Assembly: GCA_021738725.1 (NCBI GenBank) | Contig: JAIPBE010000014.1 | Span: 1-64,000, forward strand | Origin: Saprospiraceae bacterium | Lineage (GTDB): Bacteria > Bacteroidota > Bacteroidia > Chitinophagales > Saprospiraceae | Direction of reading: 5' to 3' | DNA length: 64,000 nucleotides | Part shown: positions 53,772 through 63,115 of the stretch, one piece after another | Layout of the letters: each line of letters opens with the position of its first letter | How positions within the stretch are numbered: position 1 is the stretch's first letter | Position numbers and translations under genes: made by a program | Notes under the pieces: generated by a model | What the model was told of the DNA's origin: nothing | Database searches by the model: none | Seen by the model: the letters and a program-made list of their open reading frames with translations, nothing else

Positions 53772-56700
53772 ATGAGAAATGTATTACTAAGACTGTTCGG
53801 TCTGATGTTGGCAATAGCTACCATCCAGATCGGTGCCCTGGCTCAGGGCACTACGACGGCCTCCATGACTGGCCAGGTCGTTGATCAAGCCTCTGGTGAG
53901 ACCCTGATCGGGGCGACAGTAGTGGCTATTCATACCCCTTCCGGGACGTCTTACGGGACGATCACCAACGAGAACGGGTACTATCGTATGTCTAACCTCA
54001 GAGTAGGTGGACCTTATTTTGTGAAGGTTTCCTATACAGGGTATGGGGATATCGCACTGGAAGGGGTCAACCTGCGTTTGGGAGAAACGCGGAAGTTTGA
54101 TTTCAAAATGGAAAGCTCTGCCACAGAGCTGACCACTATTGAGATCACAGCTGGTGCCGGTACTGCAGGGGAATCAGCAGGAGCCAGCACACAGATCTCC
54201 ACACAAGCGATCGAGAACATGCCGACGCTGAACCGGAATCTGGGCGACTATGTCAAATTGACTCCTCAAGGAGGATCATATGGCACGGAAGGAGGAACTG
54301 CATTTGGCGGAGTCAACAACCGCTATAATGCGATCTACATTGATGGTGCCATCAACAATGACGTATTCGGACTGGCTGGATCAGGCACAAATGGTGGACA
54401 AACCGGGATTGCACCGTTCTCGATCGACATTATTGACCAGTTTCAGGTTGTCCTCTCTCCGTATGACGTTACGATGGGAGGATTTGCCGGTGCCGGTATC
54501 AACGCGGTTACTAAATCCGGAACAAACAATTTTGAGGGAACAGCCTATTATTTTTTCCAGAACCAGGGTATGGTCGGAAAAACAAATGGCAAATTGACGG
54601 AGCGGACAGGCAATGACGCCACGAAGGTGGATGATTTTACAAAGTCAACCTATGGCGCATCTCTGGGTGGCCCGATTATTCGGGACCGCGTATTCTTCTT
54701 TGTGAATGCTGAGATCCAGAAAGATGAAGTACCGGCTCCCTACGATATTGACACGTATGGCGGTAACTCCAGCATTGCAGATCTGGAGAATTTACGTGCT
54801 AATTTGATTTCGAATTATGGATATGATCCAGGTACATTCGGGAATACGGCAGATCAATTGGATGGTTTGAAGCTTTTTGGAAAGATCGACTTCAACATCA
54901 ACAAGGATCACCGATTGACGATTCGCCATAACTATACGAAGGCGGAGCAGTATGACCGGTATGCCGGTTCCGGGAATACCATCAATTTTTCCAACAATGG
55001 TATCTATTTCCCGAGTACGACCAATTCTACAGCACTTGAATTGAACAGCCGTTTTGGCAACACCATGTCAAACAATCTGATCCTCGGATATACAACTGTT
55101 CTCGATGACCGGGACGGGTTTGGTGACTTCCCTTACCTTTTTATAGAAGATGGCGGTTCAAATGTGATCCGATTAGGAACGGATGAATTCTCTACAGCGA
55201 ATAACCTGGATCAGAAGATCTTCACGCTGACCGACAACTTCAAAATCTACCGGGGGGCACACACCATTACTTTGGGTACGCACAACGAATTCTATGATAT
55301 CTACAACCTGTTCATCGGACAGAACTACGGTACATATCGTTATGCGAGCCTTGCAGATTTCCTTGCCGGTAATCCTGCGAAGGAATATGACAGACTCTAT
55401 TCACTGGTTGACAACAAGACAGGTGACGGTTCCGCTGCCGCAGCTGATTTCAAGGCTATGCAGCTGGGTTTCTATGTTCAGGATGAATGGGTGGTGTCTC
55501 CCCGATTCACACTGACAGGTGGCCTGCGTGTTGATATTCCGATCCTGAGTACTGATCCGGATATTCATCCTTCATTTAACACGACCACCCTACCCCTTCT
55601 TCAAGCAAAGTATGATGTGGCCAACAATATTGAAGGTGGAACTGCACCTGATGGGCAGTTGATGTTCTCGCCCCGACTTGGCTTCAGCTATGACCTGATG
55701 GGTGATAACAAGACCACTCTCCGAGGTGGCCTGGGTATTTTCACCAGCCGGATCCCCTTTGTATGGCCAGGTGCGATGTACAACAACAATGGTCTTACGG
55801 TGGGTCGTGTGGATGAAAACTCTGCAGGTGAAACGATTCTTTTCCGTCCAAACGTGAATAATCAATACACAAATGCCGACTTCACGGTTCCATCCGGTGA
55901 TATCAACATTTTCACCAAAGATTTCAAATACCCTCAGGTATTCCGCGGGAATCTGGCTGTTGACACAGAATTGCCAGGTGGCATCACAGCGACTTTGGAA
56001 GGGATCTATACCAAGACCCTGAACAATGTATTGTATACGAATGTCAATTCCGATCCAACTGTCAAGCACAACTGGATCGCAGGAGGAGATGATCGTCCGG
56101 TGTTTACCCGCAGTAACATTGACAATACATACAGTGCGGTTTACGTGGGATCGAACACCAGTGACGGGTATACTTACAGTGTGACGGCCTCTCTGGCCAA
56201 GAAGTTTGACTTCGGTCTGAATGCCACTCTTGCATATACCTATGGTGATGCCCAGGCTGTTAGTGAAGGAACTTCTTCTCAGAACTCCTCACAGTGGAGA
56301 GGTCAGGTGAGCATCGATGGTCGGAACAATCCAGTTTTGGGTCGCTCTGATTTTGCCCTTGGCCACCGGTTGATTTCCTCGTTGAATTATAAGATCAACT
56401 GGACTCGTGATCAAACCTTCGCTACCAATTTCACGCTGTTCTACGACGGCATGGCCGGAAGCCCTTATTCTTATATCATTGGAGGCAGTAATGCCCGTAA
56501 CCTGAACAATGAAACTGGTAGTACCAGCCGCAACAGGAGCCTGATCTGGATCCCTGCCGATGCATCAGAGATCAATCTGGTTGATTATATTTCGAATGGG
56601 GTAACTGTGACAGCTGCAGAGCAGTGGGCGAATCTCAATGCATTCATCGAAGATGATCCATATCTGAGCGCGAATCGCGGTGGATACGCAGAGAAGAACT

Positions 56701-57026
56701 CCAATTACATGCCCTGGACGAACTTCCTCGATTTCTCCGTCCGCCAGGACTTTGGGATCCGGGCTGGTGGCAAGACACACAAACTCCAGGTTTCCTGGGA
56801 CGTGTTTAATTTCCTCAATCTCCTGAACAGCGATTGGGGTGCTCGCTACAACGTCGTTGGCGACTTCAACAATTTCTTCTTGTATCAGTTGGAGACCAAT
56901 GCAAATAATGCAACGCCAGAGTTTACCTATCGCTTGGGTGACAAAAAAGGAAAGGATGCGCTGGATGTCAGTGATTATTCTTCCCGTTGGCAGATGCGTC
57001 TTGGATTGCGTTATATTTTCAACTAA
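53772..57026 (+). CDS. TonB-dependent receptor, Oar-like
   Basis: A 1084-residue outer membrane protein: signal peptide ending GALAQ, a carboxypeptidase-regulatory-like beta-sandwich (TGQVVDQASGETLIGATV), a plug domain (NLGDYVKLTPQGG), and a long beta-barrel ending in an aromatic (GLRYIFN). Oar-type proteins are non-SusC TonB receptors common in Bacteroidota, implicated in uptake or adhesion; no SusD partner is present. The ATG at 53772 gives a clean signal peptide; a GTG ten codons upstream is not used. Confidence 0.93.
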   Translation: MRNVLLRLFGLMLAIATIQIGALAQGTTTASMTGQVVDQASGETLIGATVVAIHTPSGTSYGTITNENGYYRMSNLRVGGPYFVKVSYTGYGDIALEGVNLRLGETRKFDFKMESSATELTTIEITAGAGTAGESAGASTQISTQAIENMPTLNRNLGDYVKLTPQGGSYGTEGGTAFGGVNNRYNAIYIDGAINNDVFGLAGSGTNGGQTGIAPFSIDIIDQFQVVLSPYDVTMGGFAGAGINAVTKSGTNNFEGTAYYFFQNQGMVGKTNGKLTERTGNDATKVDDFTKSTYGASLGGPIIRDRVFFFVNAEIQKDEVPAPYDIDTYGGNSSIADLENLRANLISNYGYDPGTFGNTADQLDGLKLFGKIDFNINKDHRLTIRHNYTKAEQYDRYAGSGNTINFSNNGIYFPSTTNSTALELNSRFGNTMSNNLILGYTTVLDDRDGFGDFPYLFIEDGGSNVIRLGTDEFSTANNLDQKIFTLTDNFKIYRGAHTITLGTHNEFYDIYNLFIGQNYGTYRYASLADFLAGNPAKEYDRLYSLVDNKTGDGSAAAADFKAMQLGFYVQDEWVVSPRFTLTGGLRVDIPILSTDPDIHPSFNTTTLPLLQAKYDVANNIEGGTAPDGQLMFSPRLGFSYDLMGDNKTTLRGGLGIFTSRIPFVWPGAMYNNNGLTVGRVDENSAGETILFRPNVNNQYTNADFTVPSGDINIFTKDFKYPQVFRGNLAVDTELPGGITATLEGIYTKTLNNVLYTNVNSDPTVKHNWIAGGDDRPVFTRSNIDNTYSAVYVGSNTSDGYTYSVTASLAKKFDFGLNATLAYTYGDAQAVSEGTSSQNSSQWRGQVSIDGRNNPVLGRSDFALGHRLISSLNYKINWTRDQTFATNFTLFYDGMAGSPYSYIIGGSNARNLNNETGSTSRNRSLIWIPADASEINLVDYISNGVTVTAAEQWANLNAFIEDDPYLSANRGGYAEKNSNYMPWTNFLDFSVRQDFGIRAGGKTHKLQVSWDVFNFLNLLNSDWGARYNVVGDFNNFFLYQLETNANNATPEFTYRLGDKKGKDALDVSDYSSRWQMRLGLRYIFN

Positions 57027-57049
57027 CGTACTGTTAGAAAACCTTTTCA

Positions 57050-57085
57050 TTGGGCCTGCCGTCTTTCGGCAGGCCCAATTTTTTT
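57050..57085 (+). terminator. Intrinsic terminator after the TonB receptor gene
   Basis: A 12-bp stem (TTGGGCCTGCCG / CGGCAGGCCCAA) with a 5-base loop and a run of seven T. Confidence 0.95.
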
Positions 57086-57129
57086 CCGTCCGGAGAGGAG
57101 GGTTACCTTTGATCAAAACCCATTTCATC

Positions 57130-57798
57130 ATGGTCGACCTCCTCCAACTTCAATCCTCGGTCAAATCTGCCGGAGCTCGATTGATCGCCGTATCCAAGAC
57201 CCATTCAACATCCGAGATCAAGACCGTCTATGATCAGGGTGTCCGCGATTTTGGTGAGAATAAGGTCCAGGAATTACTGGAAAAGGCACCTGAGCTGCCC
57301 AATGACATCCAATGGCATCTGATCGGCCATCTACAGACCAATAAGGTCAAGTATATCGTACCCTTCGTCCACCTGATCCATACGGTTGACTCCCGGAAGT
57401 TGTTGAAGGAAATTCAGAAACAAGCCGCCCAAATTGACCGAACCATCCAGGTGCTCTTTCAATTTCATATCGCCCGGGAAGACAGCAAATTCGGGATACA
57501 CCCCGATCAAATGGATTGGCTTCAGGAATTTAATCCTGTAGATTATCCGAATATTCACCCCCGAGGCGTCATGGGTATGGCCACCTTTACAGATGAAGAG
57601 GCCTTGATCCGAAAGGAGTTTCGATCATTGATAGACATCTTTCGCAAGCTGAAGGAAGCTCCCTTTTGTCATCAGGATGGATTTTCGGAGATCTCTATGG
57701 GGATGTCATCCGACTACCAGATAGCTCTTGAAGAGGGGGCAACCATGGTGCGAATCGGGAGTCTGATCTTCGGGGCTCGGGATTATTCCACTCAGTAG
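57130..57798 (+). CDS. yggS: YggS-family PLP-binding protein (PLPBP)
   Basis: A 222-residue TIM-barrel PLP-binding protein: LIAVSKTHSTSEI with the PLP Lys, FGENKVQELLEKAP, WHLIGHLQTNKVKYI and SMGMSSDYQIALEEGATMVRIGS. It has no known enzyme activity and maintains PLP homeostasis. It follows the TonB receptor but is separated from it by a strong terminator. It converges with the FG-GAP gene with a 7-bp overlap. Confidence 0.93.
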   Translation: MVDLLQLQSSVKSAGARLIAVSKTHSTSEIKTVYDQGVRDFGENKVQELLEKAPELPNDIQWHLIGHLQTNKVKYIVPFVHLIHTVDSRKLLKEIQKQAAQIDRTIQVLFQFHIAREDSKFGIHPDQMDWLQEFNPVDYPNIHPRGVMGMATFTDEEALIRKEFRSLIDIFRKLKEAPFCHQDGFSEISMGMSSDYQIALEEGATMVRIGSLIFGARDYSTQ

Positions 57799-60053
57799 AT
57801 CACCACTTTTTCGGTTCGGCGCATCGAACCCGACCATACGGTCACAAATACAACAGAACTCATCCAGTGGGCGGTATTCACGCGAACAGTGGTTTTCAAC
57901 GCTCCAGTGGCCAGTTTCCGCCCGAGCATATCTGTGACCATATAGGTCAGGGGTTCCGAGACTGTCAGGTCGGATGCAATGAGCAATTCAGCTCTGCTGC
58001 GGTCAAATGCCGCCCAGAACCGAAGTTGATCGGACTGTGGTATCTGGAGTGGTGTGGACAGTGTTTCCAATGGGGTTTGATAGGCCGTCAATCCACCTCT
58101 CAGATTGCCAATGATGATCTCCAGCAAGCCATCCTGATCCAGGTCTTCCAAAACAGGCTGCGTATGGAATCCATCCCGATACCCAGTGTAGAGTGAATCA
58201 AGGACAAGGAAGGTGGCATTGGGATTATTGACATCTACCTCATACCGTCGGATCTCGCCGCTGTTGGAGCCAATGACCATGGCCTTGCCTTCTTTAGTTA
58301 TGTACATCCAGGGCGAAGAATAGCCGGACAGAAATCCCTTCTTTCGCATATCGATCTTGCCATAGACCGATGAGTTGGGTGCCTGTGTGGCATCGTTGAC
58401 AAATACCGGTGTGCCTGGAACCCCTTGGTTCTGAAAATAGTTCATGTTGCCGATCTTCTCCCCGACCAGGAGGTCCATGAGGCCATCATTGTTGACATCG
58501 ATGATCTGAGGTGCGCTGAATGAACCGATCCCAATGCCTTGATAGTTTGCTAACGGGGCCGAAAAGTTGACCGGATTTCCCGGGCCGGCAAGATTCTCCA
58601 GAAAGAAAAGGGTGCCATTGAACTCTCCAATGACCAGGTCGATATCGCCATCGCCATCCAGGTCGCCACTGGCAGGTGCCAGACCAAAGACGAAGTTTTG
58701 ACCAAACGCACTCATGCCCTGGTAATCCAGGTCCATGACCTTGAATGCAGGAGCTGTTGCGGTACCGATGTTTCGAAAGTAGATCAGGGCCGGCAACAGA
58801 TTGATGCCAGGGGTGAAAAACCCGGTGTTTCCTACGAGCATGTCTTTCAAACCATCTCCATCTATATCCAGGAAGCAGGGGCGGGCGCCTGTACCCATAT
58901 CCAGCATGTTGTCGACAAAGGCTTCCTTTTCCTGTAGTTTGAAGTCAGGCATGTTCTCTGTGCCAAAGTTTTTATAGTACCACACATTCGCTGTGTCCTG
59001 AGAACCGGAATCCGAATTCGGGGCGATCAACAGGTCACGGATACCATCGTGATCGACATCCGCACGGTAGCAAGCCGGAAAAATGGGCATGTAGGCAGGG
59101 ATATCCGTTTTTGGAAAAAAGGTATCCTGCGATATCATCCATGCCTGATTGATATTGCCACCATTGGTCAATCGATTGATATTTGAAAAAGAGATATCTC
59201 CCAGGAGGAGTTCCTTGTCTCCATCAGCATCCATATCCAGGGTCAGCAAGGTGCTCCCCGCATGCCGCAATGAGGCTGTTGGTTCATCTTCTCCGACGAG
59301 ACCATTTTTACAATTGGAAGGATTGGTACTCAAATCAACCCATTCTCCCAAGCCGCTCTCATAAAATTTACCCCAGCAACTTTCTACCAGATTGTAAATC
59401 AAGCTATCTGAACCCCATCCTTTCTGGACGGAGAGATTCTTATAATACTCGACATATCCCCCTCCAGGCGAGAAGGTCAAGATGTCCATATCTCCGTCAT
59501 TGTCAATATCATCAATGGCGGGAATGTCATCGAAGGCGATGTAGATCTGTGTCTTTGTCCCATTCTGGAGAGGAAAGAGGATCACATCAGAAGAGGAACC
59601 CGGTACCAGGTTCAGATCAAAATGGAGGGTGTCGTTCTGGTATCGCCCATGGAAAGACCGTAAGCCGTTGATGGCGGGATTGGAGCTCCAGGTGAATAAA
59701 TCCGAGATACCATCTTTATCGTAGTCTCGAAATAAGCCCCAACTGGTATAAGGTGGGATATAGTCAGCATAACTTCTGGCAAATTCAAAACGGAAGCTGT
59801 TCCCATCCGGAAGGCGTAGATATGGCAGGATAATATCTCCTGCCCGATCAAAGATGATCAGATCTTGTATCCCATCATTATTGAGGTCGGCTTCCTGAAA
59901 TTGTGGTGCATTCAATCCTCCTCGAAAGGGCTCTTGCAAAATCTGGCCATGCCAGTGTACCGGACAATCGAATGCAGGAAGTCGATCCTGGGCAATCAGG
60001 TCTTGCAAGCCGACGAACATCCACAATACCACAACTATCTGTATGCTTTTCAT
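57792..60053 (-). CDS. FG-GAP/VCBS repeat protein, probable T9SS substrate
   Basis: A 753-residue secreted protein with signal peptide (ending DLIAQ), followed by many FG-GAP repeats with D-x-D-x-D-G-x-x-D calcium sites (DLNNDGIQDLI, DIDNDGDMDIL, DLDGDGDIDLV, DVNNDGLMDLL, DLDQDGLLEII), which form a beta-propeller. The C-terminal about 90 residues look like a T9SS sorting domain, but the usual NP start motif is absent (residues near 670: LRFWAAFDRSRAEL). Surface adhesion or ligand binding is an inference. Confidence 0.85.
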   Translation of the reverse strand: MKSIQIVVVLWMFVGLQDLIAQDRLPAFDCPVHWHGQILQEPFRGGLNAPQFQEADLNNDGIQDLIIFDRAGDIILPYLRLPDGNSFRFEFARSYADYIPPYTSWGLFRDYDKDGISDLFTWSSNPAINGLRSFHGRYQNDTLHFDLNLVPGSSSDVILFPLQNGTKTQIYIAFDDIPAIDDIDNDGDMDILTFSPGGGYVEYYKNLSVQKGWGSDSLIYNLVESCWGKFYESGLGEWVDLSTNPSNCKNGLVGEDEPTASLRHAGSTLLTLDMDADGDKELLLGDISFSNINRLTNGGNINQAWMISQDTFFPKTDIPAYMPIFPACYRADVDHDGIRDLLIAPNSDSGSQDTANVWYYKNFGTENMPDFKLQEKEAFVDNMLDMGTGARPCFLDIDGDGLKDMLVGNTGFFTPGINLLPALIYFRNIGTATAPAFKVMDLDYQGMSAFGQNFVFGLAPASGDLDGDGDIDLVIGEFNGTLFFLENLAGPGNPVNFSAPLANYQGIGIGSFSAPQIIDVNNDGLMDLLVGEKIGNMNYFQNQGVPGTPVFVNDATQAPNSSVYGKIDMRKKGFLSGYSSPWMYITKEGKAMVIGSNSGEIRRYEVDVNNPNATFLVLDSLYTGYRDGFHTQPVLEDLDQDGLLEIIIGNLRGGLTAYQTPLETLSTPLQIPQSDQLRFWAAFDRSRAELLIASDLTVSEPLTYMVTDMLGRKLATGALKTTVRVNTAHWMSSVVFVTVWSGSMRRTEKVVIY

Positions 60054-60276
60054 CTCTATTATTCTGCTGACTTATTCTCGGTTACGGGCCTAAAAGTACA
60101 TTGCATTTTATCCGATTGCCTGTTTAGGGGCAGGACAACCGGAATCAGTTTTGTCAAGTGTCCGCCACTCATGTTACATTATGTGTAAACAAACTGATTC
60201 TCTATAGAATAAACCACAAGTGTCAATAACTTGTTCTGACCAAACAGTTCTCCCTGATATTCATTGAAGAAATGAT

Positions 60277-60867
60277 ATGAGAGATCCATCGTTTCGATTT
60301 CACCCGCATCATGTTATGCTTTCCCTCCTGTTGATGGGCCTGAGCATGCTTTTTCTAGCGTTGTCTGTTGCCTATATCTATTCAAGGGTGCAACACGCGC
60401 TTCCGCCTATTCGTCTTCCATGGTTATTCGGTGTGAACACCCTGATCCTTCTGACAAGTAGTTGGACACTCATCCGGGCGGAGAAGGCCTATATAAATGA
60501 CGAGACCTCCGCTTATCAACGCCAGTTGACAGCGACCCTGGTATTATCTGTACTTTTTCTGGTCATGCAAATGATGGCCTGGTATCAGCTGTTCCAACAG
60601 GATATCTTCATGCAGTCCAATGTAAGCAGTGCGTATGTGTATGCCTTGTCTATCCTGCACTTTATACATGTGATCGGGGGATTACCATTTCTGACCTGGT
60701 TTGTGATCCAGGCCCACCAAAAGATGAAGGAACCCGTATCTGTGCTCCTTTATTTTTCAGATGTTGAAAAGCGTTCCTCTCTGAAGTTACTCACGAGGTA
60801 CTGGCATTTTCTTGACCTGATCTGGATATTTCTCATCCTCTTTCTGGGCATCAATATGCTCTTTTGA
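60277..60867 (+). CDS. Heme-copper oxidase subunit III-like protein (orphan)
   Basis: A 196-residue protein with five predicted helices, containing SILHFIHVIGGLPFL and the C-terminal YWHFLDLIWIFLILF, typical of cytochrome c oxidase subunit III. Subunits I and II are not in the window; the neighbours are unrelated. It may be a second, stand-alone CoxC copy. Confidence 0.8.
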   Translation: MRDPSFRFHPHHVMLSLLLMGLSMLFLALSVAYIYSRVQHALPPIRLPWLFGVNTLILLTSSWTLIRAEKAYINDETSAYQRQLTATLVLSVLFLVMQMMAWYQLFQQDIFMQSNVSSAYVYALSILHFIHVIGGLPFLTWFVIQAHQKMKEPVSVLLYFSDVEKRSSLKLLTRYWHFLDLIWIFLILFLGINMLF

Positions 60868-61197
60868 GGATCTGAAGATCAGGGAGGGTTCGTCGTTTCA
60901 GTTTGTGAATGTAATTTTGCGGTCCGAACCGATCAGGTCTGAATCTTTCCGCTGAACACCAGCTGGTCTAATTCAGATCAGTTCAAGGAGTAAGTGAACA
61001 AAGGTGAAAAACCGGAAGAGCTTCGATCAGAGGATGTTGAATGGCCTTGCAACGAAATTCAGAGGGATTACGTACACCAGAATTCGCTTTGGCGCGTTCC
61101 ATTCATATTTGAATGGAAGATGCCCTGCTGGAAGTTCCGGCACCAAGAAGACAACTTTAAGTTAACGTGGACATACAGAAATGCAAATTTTGATTTT
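60868..61197 (+). other. 330-bp intergenic region with an 18-bp inverted repeat
   Basis: The only structure I see is CCATTCA-TATT-TGAATGG at 61099-61116, about 82 bp before the TlpA gene ATG, which could be a regulator site. The frame upstream of that ATG is open back to a GTG at 60994, but the sequence lacks family support and is not annotated as coding. Confidence 0.4.
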
Positions 61198-62310
61198 ATG
61201 AAACGAATGAAGCTCATTTTAGTGGTTTTGGTTGGTATGCTGGCAGGATTAACGGCTTGTAATTCTGGCAAGCCATCCATCAGTGGAACGATTGATGGTG
61301 CAGAAAACATGACCATCTTTCTGGATCAGATCAAACCGGATGGATCCAACGAGGTCGTAGATAAGACTGAAATCAGTTCGGGTGGACAATTTGAGATCTC
61401 CTCTGAAACGCCTTTCAAACAAGGTATCTATCGTCTACGCATCGGCGCGGAAGCTATTTTCTTTGCACTGGAGGGTAATGAAGGACGTGTGACATTCGAC
61501 GGTCCCCTGGCAAACTTCAAGAACTTTGATATGAAGGTCAGTGGGTCTCCTCTAGCTGAAGAGTATGTCCATACCGTACACGATATGGTTGCTGCCGGTG
61601 GATCTTCCGAGGATACCAAAAAGGCGGTGTCGGCTGTTTCCAATCCACTGGTTGCCATGCATATGGCACAGATGATATTCCGGAATGACCCCACTTATCT
61701 GGATTTGCACCGCAATATTTTTGAACGCTTGCGCCAGCAGTATCCAGACTCTGAGTATACAACCTATTATGCTACTTATCTGGCAAAGGTCGAGAAGACC
61801 TATGCCCGCCAGGTCTCTATGGAAAAGGTCCAGATCGGGCAGGAAGCACCCGATATTGAACTGCCCAGTCCTTCTGGTAAAACCTACAAGCTGTCGGATC
61901 TCCGTGGCAAAGTCGTTTTACTTGATTTTTGGGCGAGTTGGTGTGGCCCTTGCCGGAAGGAAAACCCGAATGTCGTCGCTATCTATAACAAGTATAAATC
62001 TCAGGGATTTACTGTTTTCAGTGTTTCGCTGGATGGATTGGACGAGAAGACCATTAGTCGGTTCAACGGAGACCAGAAGCTGATTGATGATCGGATAAAG
62101 ATGTCAAAAGAGAAGTGGGTGCAAGCTATCCAGGCCGACGGTTTGTCCTGGGAGACACACGTCAGTGACTTGAAGAAGTGGGATTCGTACCCGGCCAGTC
62201 TGTATGGAGTGAATTCGATTCCCAAGACGTTCCTGATCGACCGTGATGGAAAGATCGCCAGTATCGAAACCCGTGGCGTGCTGGAAAAAGAGCTCTTGAA
62301 ACTCCTATAA
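61198..62310 (+). CDS. DUF4369-TlpA-family thiol:disulfide oxidoreductase lipoprotein
   Basis: A 370-residue envelope protein: lipoprotein signal (LAGLTACNSG, predicted lipidated Cys21), an N-terminal DUF4369 beta domain (SGTIDGAENMTIFLDQIKPDG), a helical linker, and a thioredoxin domain with WCGPC (Cys249, Cys252) and cis-Pro region SIPKTFLIDRDGK. Such proteins reduce disulfides, often for cytochrome c maturation, which could connect to the CcmE/CcmF genes at 33-37 kb but is not proven. It overlaps the 3' end of the convergent methyltransferase by 6 bp. Confidence 0.9.
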   Translation: MKRMKLILVVLVGMLAGLTACNSGKPSISGTIDGAENMTIFLDQIKPDGSNEVVDKTEISSGGQFEISSETPFKQGIYRLRIGAEAIFFALEGNEGRVTFDGPLANFKNFDMKVSGSPLAEEYVHTVHDMVAAGGSSEDTKKAVSAVSNPLVAMHMAQMIFRNDPTYLDLHRNIFERLRQQYPDSEYTTYYATYLAKVEKTYARQVSMEKVQIGQEAPDIELPSPSGKTYKLSDLRGKVVLLDFWASWCGPCRKENPNVVAIYNKYKSQGFTVFSVSLDGLDEKTISRFNGDQKLIDDRIKMSKEKWVQAIQADGLSWETHVSDLKKWDSYPASLYGVNSIPKTFLIDRDGKIASIETRGVLEKELLKLL

Positions 62311-63072
62311 TTTTCGAGCTGATTTCCGATCGGTAATCAGTTGCATCAGGATCCCGGCAGCCATGGCTACATTCAACGATTCCGCCCGGCTGCCGGGATT
62401 TTTGTGTATACACACTCGGTTCCATTGGACGGATGTCGGTTTCAGTGTCAATCCATGTGATTCGTTGCCCATCACCAGAATACCCTTATCCGGCCATTGG
62501 ACAGACGTTGCATCTGTGCCAAGCATATCAGCAGCAAATAGAGGGTGATTTGGCCAACGAGTCTGCACATCCTCCAGGGTCAATTCCAGACAGTTTATAC
62601 GAAAGATGGAGCCCATCGAAGCCTGTATCACTTTGGGATTTTGCACGTCGACACAACCGGGTCCCAGTAAGACGGTCGTATATCCAAACCAGTCCGCCGT
62701 CCGTAGAATGGTACCCATGTTTCCCGGGTCTCGAACGCCATCCAGGAAGATCATCCAGGGATCAGTGCCGGTGGAGATGACTGTTGGCGAAACATTGTTT
62801 ACAACGGCGATGATACCCGGTGGTGTCTGTAGGCTACTGAGCAATGCCATGGAGTGTTCATCTGTTTCGATCCATGAAATTGATCCGGAAACCGGAAACT
62901 GATGCCTCTCAAATTGCCCAGAAACAGCAATGATGGATTCGATCTGATCGGGGCATTCAAGAAGTGCTTCGCGTACGATCTTTTCACCTTCAACGGTGAA
63001 TTTCTGATACTTTTGTCTATGCTTCTTTGTTTGCAGCGCGCGGATCGTTTTTAACTGGCTTCTGGATAACAT
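62305..63072 (-). CDS. TrmH/SpoU-family RNA 2'-O-methyltransferase
   Basis: A 255-residue knotted methyltransferase with an N-terminal substrate domain (KYQKFTVEGEKIVREAL) and the SpoU motifs LDGVRDPGNMGTILRTADWFG, VMGNESHGL and NVAMAAGILM. It methylates a ribose in tRNA or rRNA; the target is unknown. The ATG at 63072 is chosen. In Bacteroidota this gene is often next to the tamL-type gene, as here (divergent). Confidence 0.92.
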   Translation of the reverse strand: MLSRSQLKTIRALQTKKHRQKYQKFTVEGEKIVREALLECPDQIESIIAVSGQFERHQFPVSGSISWIETDEHSMALLSSLQTPPGIIAVVNNVSPTVISTGTDPWMIFLDGVRDPGNMGTILRTADWFGYTTVLLGPGCVDVQNPKVIQASMGSIFRINCLELTLEDVQTRWPNHPLFAADMLGTDATSVQWPDKGILVMGNESHGLTLKPTSVQWNRVCIHKNPGSRAESLNVAMAAGILMQLITDRKSARKL

Positions 63073-63115
63073 GAGATTGACCGGTTTCACACGAAGATAT
63101 ACATCAATATCCCGA

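Noticed and set aside
60994-61197. GTG-started extension of the TlpA lipoprotein
   Set aside because: It would bury the lipoprotein signal peptide inside the protein; the ATG at 61198 starts a perfect signal.
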